Positions 57,012 through 64,000 of a DNA stretch of 64,000 nt are shown one piece after another. The DNA is from Pseudotabrizicola sp. GTDB taxonomy: Bacteria; Pseudomonadota; Alphaproteobacteria; Rhodobacterales; Rhodobacteraceae. Location of the stretch: assembly GCF_030684215.1 (NCBI RefSeq), contig NZ_JAUXOV010000063.1, forward strand, positions 1 through 64,000, written 5' to 3'. Position numbers and translations under genes: made by a program. Position 1 is the first letter of the stretch. Each line of letters starts with the position of its first letter. The notes below the pieces were generated by a model that did no database searches, had not been told where the DNA came from, and saw nothing but the letters and a program-made list of their open reading frames with translations.

Positions 57012-57865
57012 GGCTGCACGAACTTTCCGCCCGCCCCACCAGACAGCACCCGCACATTGGCGGGCCGCAGCCGGGAACCGCTTTCGGCCAGTTTGGTTCG
57101 CAGAAAATCGACGTGATCCGCCAGCGGCGTGCCCAAAGACACTTTCTGGCCATCCACCTCGGCCTTGGCCGAAATAACCGACACAATCCGCAACGCTCCA
57201 TCGCGCAACGAAAACACCGGCGCCCCGGACGAACCGAAATCGACATCACAAGACAAGACAAGGGTATCAGCGACGGTTCCCGGCTTGGGCGCCACGCCCG
57301 CGCGCAACATGGATTGTCGGCCCAGCACATGGCAGACCTGCTGCAAAGATGGCGCATCGGCCCGGTCCTGCGCATAGGACACAACGCCAACCTCATCCCC
57401 GGTGCGTGGCCGTGTATCAGTGGCATAGGGTCGAATGGACGGCAGACGGATCGGCTGATCCAGTTGCAACAGTGCGACATCATACGGCACGCGCTGCACG
57501 CTGTCGCGACCGCCATAGACATATTCCGGATGAGCCAAGACTTTGCTGACACCGCGATAGGCTGCCGCGCGCCCGTTCCGCCAGCCTGCCAGAAACTGGA
57601 TGGTGGTCGCGTCGATGCTGACGCCGGTTTCCTTGTCAAACAGGCAATGCGCGGCGGTCAGCACCAGATCTTCGGCGATCAGTGCCCCGGTGCAAAACCC
57701 ACGGTCGCCCAGATTTAGCCGCCCGACCGCCTCCCACCCGCGCGAGTCATCCCCGGTTTGCAGGCTGCGCAGCCCCTTGTCCTGAGCAAACCCTGCCCCG
57801 ACCAGGCCCATGACAGGGCCGACAAGGGCGGCAAACGCAATCGCTATGACTCGAGTCGAACGCAT
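57008..57865 (-). CDS. Trypsin-like serine protease (S1 family), tandem paralogue
   Basis: LVLTAAHCLFDKETG, YDVALLQLDQPI, FGSSGAPVFSL; start chosen at MRSTRVIAIAFAALVG; 4 bp overlap with next gene. Confidence 0.85.
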   Translation of the reverse strand: MRSTRVIAIAFAALVGPVMGLVGAGFAQDKGLRSLQTGDDSRGWEAVGRLNLGDRGFCTGALIAEDLVLTAAHCLFDKETGVSIDATTIQFLAGWRNGRAAAYRGVSKVLAHPEYVYGGRDSVQRVPYDVALLQLDQPIRLPSIRPYATDTRPRTGDEVGVVSYAQDRADAPSLQQVCHVLGRQSMLRAGVAPKPGTVADTLVLSCDVDFGSSGAPVFSLRDGALRIVSVISAKAEVDGQKVSLGTPLADHVDFLRTKLAESGSRLRPANVRVLSGGAGGKFVQP

Positions 57866-58035
57866 GAAACCTCCATAACCCGTGCCATGCGCAGTGCCTG
57901 TCGAGTTGGGCAGATTTATGGCCCTATTCATCTTGTTTGGCCAGCGCCCGGTCTGCGCCAGCTGATGCTTGTCCCGATTCGCTATTCAGGTTAACCTGCA
58001 AGTATCCATTCATGTCTTAACCAACAGGTGATCTG

Positions 58036-58431
58036 ATGCGTAAATCCGTTCTTATGGTGCTTCCCCTGATCGTTGGTCTGGCCACCCCGGTCGCGGCTGA
58101 TCCTACCGTCGGCCTTGGTGTTACCTTTACTTGGGGCGGTGGGTCGCAAGGTGATACCGGCATCGGCCTGCGGGTATTTTCCGACAATAAACGCAGCGAA
58201 TTTGTTGGCTCGCTTGGCGTAGATTACATGCTGAAATCGCAACGCATCCGGCCGAATATCGGCATCGCCTATCTGGCTGCGAAAAGCTATGTCGGCATGG
58301 ATATCGGTTTTGGCTTTGGTGGCGAAGGCCTCGATGTGGGCGTCGGTCTGGGTCTGGCAAACACCAAGCGCAAAGTGGCGGCTGCAGCGCCTCCGCCCGT
58401 TGAATCTGAGACAGATCTCATTTTGGACTGA
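58036..58431 (+). CDS. Hypothetical secreted/outer-membrane-like protein
   Basis: Signal peptide MRKSVLMVLPLIVGLATPVAA; Gly-rich alternating strands. Confidence 0.65.
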   Translation: MRKSVLMVLPLIVGLATPVAADPTVGLGVTFTWGGGSQGDTGIGLRVFSDNKRSEFVGSLGVDYMLKSQRIRPNIGIAYLAAKSYVGMDIGFGFGGEGLDVGVGLGLANTKRKVAAAAPPPVESETDLILD

Positions 58432-58445
58432 GAAGATTAAAAACG

Positions 58446-59738
58446 TCAGTCCCGCGCCGCCAAGGCGCGGGGCTTCGGCCCGCCGGTTGCCCAATCCAGC
58501 AATTCCACCGTATGCACGATGGGCACCTGCGTTCCCGATCCGATCTGCATCATGCAGCCGATATTGCCCGCAGCGATGATATCGGGCGTCTTCGCCTCCA
58601 GCGTCTGCACCTTGCGCGCCTTCAGCTGCTGGCTGATTTCAGGCTGCAACAGGTTATAGGTGCCAGCCGAGCCACAGCACAGATGGCTGTCAGCCGGTTC
58701 CACCACCGTAAAGCCCGCGCGTTTCAGCAGATCCTTGGGCAAGGTCTTGATCTGCTGGCCGTGCTGCAGGCTGCACGCGGCGTGATAAGCCACCTTGATG
58801 CCCTTTGGCGCGCCTTCGGGCAGGGTCAGTTTGGTCAGCACTTCCGACACATCCATCGCCAACCCGGCAATCGTAGCGGCATCCGCAGCCAAAGGATCAT
58901 TGCGGAACATATGGCCGTAATCCTTGATCGTGGTGCCGCAGCCGCTGGTGTTGATCACAACCGCATCCAGACCCGCGCCGTTCTTCTCATCCATCCACGC
59001 CCGGATATTGGCAGCGGCCGCGCCATGCGCCAGATCTGACTTGCCCATATGATGCGTCAGCGCCCCGCAGCAGCCCGCGCCTTGCGCCACCACCACCTCG
59101 GCCCCCAAGCGGCGCAGAATGCGGATGGTGGCATCGTTGATATCGGTGTTCAGCGCCTTTTGCGCACAGCCCGTCATCAGCGCCACCCGCATCCGCTTTG
59201 GCGCTGTCGGCACAAAGGTCTGCGGATCGTCATTGCGACTGACCGGCGGAATCGGCACTGCCGCCATATCCAGCATCGCCCGCAGTCGCGCATCCGGCAC
59301 CAGTGCCCGGAACGGCCGGGCCAGCTTTGCCCCCAGCATGGCCACCCGGAACCGCATCGGATGCGGGATGATCCACGCCAGCACAGCCCGCAGCATCCGG
59401 TCCATCAACGGACGCTTGTAGGTCGCCTCGATATACTCGCGCGCATGGTCCACCAGATGCATGTAATGCACACCGCTGGGGCAGGTGGTCATACAGGCCA
59501 GACAAGACAGGCAGCGGTCAATATGCTTGACCGTCTGAGCGTCTGCGGGGCGGCCCTGCTCCAGCATCTCCTTGATCAGATAAATCCGCCCCCTCGGGCT
59601 GTCCAGCTCATCGCCCAGCACCTGATAGGTCGGGCAGGTCGCGGTGCAAAAGCCGCAATGCACGCAGGTGCGCAAGACCTCATTGGCACGGGCGATGCCG
59701 GGGTCGCGCAATTGTTCTGGGGTAAAGGTGGTTTGCAT
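58446..59738 (-). CDS. glcF: Glycolate oxidase iron-sulfur subunit GlcF
   Basis: CVHCGFCTATCPTYQVLGDELDSPRGRIYLIKEML; CLSCLACMTTCPSGVHY; CCG domains. Confidence 0.95.
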   Translation of the reverse strand: MQTTFTPEQLRDPGIARANEVLRTCVHCGFCTATCPTYQVLGDELDSPRGRIYLIKEMLEQGRPADAQTVKHIDRCLSCLACMTTCPSGVHYMHLVDHAREYIEATYKRPLMDRMLRAVLAWIIPHPMRFRVAMLGAKLARPFRALVPDARLRAMLDMAAVPIPPVSRNDDPQTFVPTAPKRMRVALMTGCAQKALNTDINDATIRILRRLGAEVVVAQGAGCCGALTHHMGKSDLAHGAAAANIRAWMDEKNGAGLDAVVINTSGCGTTIKDYGHMFRNDPLAADAATIAGLAMDVSEVLTKLTLPEGAPKGIKVAYHAACSLQHGQQIKTLPKDLLKRAGFTVVEPADSHLCCGSAGTYNLLQPEISQQLKARKVQTLEAKTPDIIAAGNIGCMMQIGSGTQVPIVHTVELLDWATGGPKPRALAARD

Positions 59739-59739
59739 G

Positions 59740-60828
59740 TCAGGCGTCCATCAATCCGGTGTTCAAAATATCGCGCGGGTCAAATTTCGCGCGCAGGCCA
59801 CGGGTCAGCACCGCCACACCGGGCAGCTCGGGCGGGAACGCCCCCGGCCCGACGCAGCCCCGCACCCGCGTTGCATGGCCCTCAAACCCGGCAATCCGCC
59901 CCCGAAGATCGGCACCGGCCTCCACCAACGCCCAGATCAAGCCGCCGCCCCAGTCATAAAGCACCGCATCCGCCCCCATCTGCGCCACAATCGCCGGCGC
60001 ATCCGACGGCTTGACCGACAGCCGCCAAACATCGCCCTTGGCCGCATGAAACGGCGCAACATCGCGGATTCCCGCCCAGCGCGCCGTGCCCTCCTCAACC
60101 TCGACCGCACCAAACCCAGCCAGATGCCGCTGCAACTGCCCGGCGCGATACGCGACCGAGGCCGAAAACCCCTCAATCCGCAGGAATGTCCCCTGGCCCG
60201 GCCAATGCGCCGCACCGCTTACCTCAAAAGGCGATCCCAGCGCAGCCGCCATCGCCTCCACCGCCTGCTGGTCGGACAAGCCGTGCAAGATCAACGTGGC
60301 CCCGGCTTCCGGCACCGGCAGCAGTTTGAAAGCCACCTCCGAGATCACCCCAAGTGTGCCCCATGACCCGGCCATCAGCTTGACCAGATCATAGCCGGTA
60401 ACATTCTTCATCACCCGCCCGCCGTTCTTGATCACAGTGCCCGCGCCATCCACAAAGCGCACCCCAATCAGGCTGTCGCGGCAGGCGCCCGACTGCACCC
60501 GGCGCGGTCCGCTGGCATTGGCGGCGACCACCCCGCCCAACGTGCTATGCCCCTCGCGCCCCAACAGGCCTCGCATGTCCGGCACCTCAAAGGGTAGTCG
60601 TTGCCCCTCGGCGGCCAAAAGCGCCTCCACCTGCGCCAAAGGCGTCCCCGCCCCCGCCACCAGTGTCAGCGCGCCGGGCTCATAAAGCGCAACGCCAGAC
60701 AAGCCGCCAGTCTCCAGCACCTCACCAGCACAAGCCCCGATGGTCCGGGTGCCACCGCCCCGCACCACAATCGGCCCCGCTGCGCTACGGATGAACTCGG
60801 CCAGTTGGGCCTCGGAAGTCGGCTTCAT
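59740..60828 (-). CDS. glcE: Glycolate oxidase FAD-binding subunit GlcE
   Basis: STLGGVVAANASGPRRVQSGACRDSLIGVRFVDGAGTVIKNGGRVMKNVTGYDLVKLMAGSWGTLGVI. Confidence 0.94.
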   Translation of the reverse strand: MKPTSEAQLAEFIRSAAGPIVVRGGGTRTIGACAGEVLETGGLSGVALYEPGALTLVAGAGTPLAQVEALLAAEGQRLPFEVPDMRGLLGREGHSTLGGVVAANASGPRRVQSGACRDSLIGVRFVDGAGTVIKNGGRVMKNVTGYDLVKLMAGSWGTLGVISEVAFKLLPVPEAGATLILHGLSDQQAVEAMAAALGSPFEVSGAAHWPGQGTFLRIEGFSASVAYRAGQLQRHLAGFGAVEVEEGTARWAGIRDVAPFHAAKGDVWRLSVKPSDAPAIVAQMGADAVLYDWGGGLIWALVEAGADLRGRIAGFEGHATRVRGCVGPGAFPPELPGVAVLTRGLRAKFDPRDILNTGLMDA

Positions 60829-60830
60829 GG

Positions 60831-60897
60831 ATTGCTGCTTTCAAAATACTCTCGGGGTAACTCAGCGGTTTCGCCATCGGTTCAAGAAACCGCTGAG
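60831..60897. repeat. Arm of GAGTATTT/AAGCAGCAA repeat plus adjacent 11 bp hairpin
   Basis: attgctgctttcaaaatactc (60831-60851) and ctcagcggttt (60861-60871)/aaaccgctgag (60887-60897). Confidence 0.65.
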
Positions 60898-60926
60898 CTT
60901 GGGGGGGCAGGCAGCCCCCGGCGGTT

Positions 60927-62360
60927 TCAGGCAGCGCGCCGCCCGGCGGTCACACTCAATGGAAACACCTTGGCCGGGTTCAACAGCCAGCGCGGATCAA
61001 ACACATCCTTGACCCACAATTGCGCTTCCAGATCCTCGGGTGCGAATTGCACGTTCATCAGATCGCGCTTTTCAATTCCCACCCCATGCTCGCCTGTCAG
61101 GCAGCCGCCGACCTCGACACACAGCCGCAGAATATCGGCACCCAAAGCCTCACATTTTTCCAGATCTCCGGGCTTGTTGGCGTCAAACAGGATCAACGGG
61201 TGCATGTTGCCGTCGCCTGCATGAAACACATTGGCCACATCAAGCCCGATCTCTTTCGACATCTCGCCGATGCGTCGCAGCACGTAAGGCAAGGACGAGA
61301 CCGGGATCGTGCCATCCAGACACATGTAGTCATTGATCTGCCCCATCGCGCCAAACGCAGATTTGCGGCCCAGCCAGATGCGCTTGGCCTGATCCTCATC
61401 AGCGGCCTCGCGGAACTCTACCGGGTTGTGGCGCAGGGCGATGGTCTTGATCAGCGCCAATTGCTCGTCGATCTCGGCCGGACTGCCCTCAACCTCGATG
61501 ATCAACAGCGCCTCGCACATTGGATAGCCCGCCTTGGCAAAGGCCTCGGTCGCCTCAATGCAGGGACGGTCCATGAATTCAATAGCCACCGGCAAGACTC
61601 CCGCTTTGATGATGTCAGACACGCATTCGCCTGCCACCTCGTTGCTGTCAAACCCCACCAGCACAGGCCGCGCCCCTTCGGGTTTGGGCAGGATGCGCAG
61701 GGTGGCTTCTGTCACCACGCCCAACTGCCCCTCGGATCCGCAGATCACGCCAAGCAGGTCCAACCCGCCCGCGTCCATATAGGGCCCGCCGATTTCCAGC
61801 ACCGTTCCATCCATCTGCACCAGCGTCACGCCCAACAGGTTGTTGGTCGTCACACCGTATTTCAGGCAATGCGCCCCGCCCGAGTTCATCGCGATATTGC
61901 CCGCAATCGCGCAGGCCAACTGGCTGGACGGGTCGGGCGCATAGAAAAAGCCGTCCGCCTCGACCGCCCCCGTGACCGACAGGTTGGTCCGGCCCGATTG
62001 CACCCGGATAAAGCGGTTGTCGTAATCGGTCTCAAGCACGCCATTCATCCGCGCCACACCAAGGATCACGCAATCTGCCGTCGGCAATGCGCCACCCGCC
62101 AATGACGTGCCCGATCCGCGCGGCACCACCGGCACGCCCTCCTCAAAGCAGATGCGCAGCACGTCCGACACTTCTGCGGTCGTGCGCGGCAGCACCACCG
62201 CCAGAGGTGGGCAACGATAGGCCGTCAACGCGTCACATTCATAGGCGCGGGTTTCGGTTTCATCCTCGATCACGGCATCGCGTGGCAGCACTTGGCGCAG
62301 GCGCGCCACGATGTGCGATTTCGCAGACAAAACCATTGTGTTCGGCGCAGGCATTTCCAT
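60927..62360 (-). CDS. glcD: Glycolate oxidase subunit GlcD
   Basis: VPVVPRGSGTSLAGGALPTADCVILGVARMN; VFHAGDGNMHPLILFD; GGCLTGEHGVGIEKRD. Confidence 0.96.
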   Translation of the reverse strand: MEMPAPNTMVLSAKSHIVARLRQVLPRDAVIEDETETRAYECDALTAYRCPPLAVVLPRTTAEVSDVLRICFEEGVPVVPRGSGTSLAGGALPTADCVILGVARMNGVLETDYDNRFIRVQSGRTNLSVTGAVEADGFFYAPDPSSQLACAIAGNIAMNSGGAHCLKYGVTTNNLLGVTLVQMDGTVLEIGGPYMDAGGLDLLGVICGSEGQLGVVTEATLRILPKPEGARPVLVGFDSNEVAGECVSDIIKAGVLPVAIEFMDRPCIEATEAFAKAGYPMCEALLIIEVEGSPAEIDEQLALIKTIALRHNPVEFREAADEDQAKRIWLGRKSAFGAMGQINDYMCLDGTIPVSSLPYVLRRIGEMSKEIGLDVANVFHAGDGNMHPLILFDANKPGDLEKCEALGADILRLCVEVGGCLTGEHGVGIEKRDLMNVQFAPEDLEAQLWVKDVFDPRWLLNPAKVFPLSVTAGRRAA

Positions 62361-62471
62361 CGGCGTATCCCTTGGCTACACGTATTCAGCCAATCCTACA
62401 GCATGAATTGGTAAAATGAAATAACCAATTTTACCGTGGGAAAGGCGCGGGGCTTTGGCTACAGTCACGCC

Positions 62472-63161
62472 ATGACATCCTTGCTTTCCACCTTTTCCCT
62501 TGATGCCCTTGACGGGATCGCGCTTGCGGTCCTGCTTCTGACATGGGCCATGACCGGCTGGCTGGCCGAACATCCGCCCGCAGCGCGGCCTTCGGTTTCG
62601 GCCTTGATGGCCACGTATCGCCGCGACTGGCTCCGGCAATTTGTGACACGCGCGCCGCGGATCTTCGACGCCAACATCATCGATTCGCTGCGGCAAAGCA
62701 CAGCTTTCTTTGCCTCGGCCTCGATGATTGCCATTGGAGGCGGTGTCGCGCTGATCGGCAATGTGACCAAGCTGGAAGGGTTGGCGCAAGACCTGACGCT
62801 GGAAGCGGCGGGCGTGCGGGTTGAATTGAAGATCATTCTTGTCCTGGTATTTCTGGCCAATGCGCTGCTGAAATTCGTCTGGGCGCATAGGCTGTTTGGC
62901 TATTGCGCGATTCTGATGGCGGCCGTTCCCAACGATCCAGCAGACCCGCTGGCCTATCCCCGCGCGGCACAGGCAGCGGAAATCAACATCACGGCGGCCA
63001 AAAGTTTCAATCGCGGCCTGCAGTCGATCTATTTCGCGCTTGCCGCAATCACCTGGCTGCTTGGGCCATGGGCATTGATCGGGGCTGCTGTTGTGACCAG
63101 CATCGTTTTGCTCAGGCGCGAGTTTGCCTCTGTGTCGCGCGAAGTCATGCTGGCGCGTTAA
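62472..63161 (+). CDS. DUF599-family membrane protein
   Basis: DANIIDSLRQSTAFFASASMIAIGGGVALIGN; KFVWAHRLFGYCAILMAAVPN; start at MTSLLSTF. Confidence 0.8.
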   Translation: MTSLLSTFSLDALDGIALAVLLLTWAMTGWLAEHPPAARPSVSALMATYRRDWLRQFVTRAPRIFDANIIDSLRQSTAFFASASMIAIGGGVALIGNVTKLEGLAQDLTLEAAGVRVELKIILVLVFLANALLKFVWAHRLFGYCAILMAAVPNDPADPLAYPRAAQAAEINITAAKSFNRGLQSIYFALAAITWLLGPWALIGAAVVTSIVLLRREFASVSREVMLAR

Positions 63162-64000
63162 CCCGGCACTGCGCGACCACCTGCGCGGCCACCGATTCCC
63201 CCGACAGCCGCGCGCCAGAAGCGGTTTGCATCAGCGGGCCGGCCAGCGCTTCACCGGCAAACCAGATACGGTCGGCGACAGGCTCGGCCAGCGTGGTGCG
63301 GGCGGCAGATTTACCGGGGCGCGCAACGGCATAGGCCCCGCGCACATGGCGTTCCGCGCTCCATCTGGTCATGCAGCCATGCGTGATATGACCCCGGATG
63401 TCAGAACCGAAGATATCCGCCAACCGGTCGGTGGCGAAATCGACTGCGGCCTCTGGCCCTGCTGCTTCGATCTCCCACGCGAAATCACCGCCGACAAATC
63501 CGACCATCAGGTCAAGATCAAAGGGAAATGCCAGAAAGAACAGATCATGCCGCGCATGCCGTTCGATCAGCAGGTCGTCAAATGGCTCCAACCCCAGCCG
63601 AGTGCCGGAAACCGCAAGGGGAATCTTGGTCAAAAGCCCCATCGGCAGATCAAAAATCGCCTCTAGATGCGCGGGCGGCAAAGGCGGGTCAAACCGGATA
63701 CCATCATATTGCAGCACCCCGGTCGAGACCGTGACAATCACCGCACGCGCCCGGATCTGGCCAAAGGGACCAGAAACCGTGACGCCCGGACCGTCATAGC
63801 TGATCTGCCGGACAGGCGCGTTCAGCGTCACCGACACGTCCGCGCCCCAGTGGTGGATCAGGGCGCCGAACCCCTCTTTGGTAAAGTAATTCGGGTCCAG
63901 ATCGGCAGCCAACTTGAAATCTGAAATCGAGATTTCGTCATCATCCGCGCCAAAATCCATCGGCCCCGCAAAGGTTGAATTGGCGCGCAGATAATGGCAA
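63145..64000 (-). CDS. Flavin-containing amine oxidoreductase, C-terminal portion (gene continues past window)
   Basis: AVIVTVSTGVLQYDGIRFDPPLPPAHLEAIFDLPMGLLTKIPL; RIWFAGEALAGPLMQTASGARLSGESVAAQV; frame open to window edge. Confidence 0.82.
   Translation of the reverse strand, partial: CHYLRANSTFAGPMDFGADDDEISISDFKLAADLDPNYFTKEGFGALIHHWGADVSVTLNAPVRQISYDGPGVTVSGPFGQIRARAVIVTVSTGVLQYDGIRFDPPLPPAHLEAIFDLPMGLLTKIPLAVSGTRLGLEPFDDLLIERHARHDLFFLAFPFDLDLMVGFVGGDFAWEIEAAGPEAAVDFATDRLADIFGSDIRGHITHGCMTRWSAERHVRGAYAVARPGKSAARTTLAEPVADRIWFAGEALAGPLMQTASGARLSGESVAAQVVAQCRVNAPA

Noticed and set aside
61020-62105. Plus-strand 361-aa ORF
   Set aside because: Antisense to glcD; His/Gln/Arg-rich shadow.

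Overview
This is a 64 kb chromosomal window from a GC-rich alphaproteobacterium; gene content and order suggest Rhodobacterales/Rhodobacteraceae (inference). I see no prophage, transposase, CRISPR array, tRNA or rRNA. Main blocks: (1) the 3' end of a CoA-transferase followed by a decayed acetyltransferase pseudogene and a lytic transglycosylase; (2) a Tad/Flp pilus locus (~1.8-13.9 kb) with two unusual Flp-type pilins, cpaB, cpaC, an OmpA-type lipoprotein, cpaE, cpaF, tadB, tadC, two TPR lipoproteins, a prepilin peptidase and an extra AAA+ ATPase; (3) folate, Mg2+ and purine-deaminase genes; (4) quinone reductases, a sugar kinase, nadE, a 19-repeat MORN protein and an FeS-type photolyase; (5) a TPP riboswitch with a ykoF-ykoE-ykoD-ykoC-like thiamine/HMP ECF transporter; (6) leuA preceded by an unannotated leucine-rich leader peptide with interlocking hairpins; (7) mreB-mreC-mreD-mrdA-rodA; (8) a TetR / aminotransferase / ThDP-decarboxylase operon resembling the arginine transaminase pathway; (9) an ECF sigma / VWA pair, hsp20 with a sigma-32-like promoter, and tandem trypsin-like proteases; (10) glcDEF. 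The least explained signals are intergenic: a nested ~231 bp palindrome at 45.6-45.8 kb, a dispersed repeat with consensus GAGTATTTnnnAAGCAGCAA, and a repeated terminator with a conserved tail. I did not find a clearly new multi-gene system. The best candidates for undescribed biology are the leuA leader, the repeat family and the accessory AAA+ ATPase of the Tad locus.
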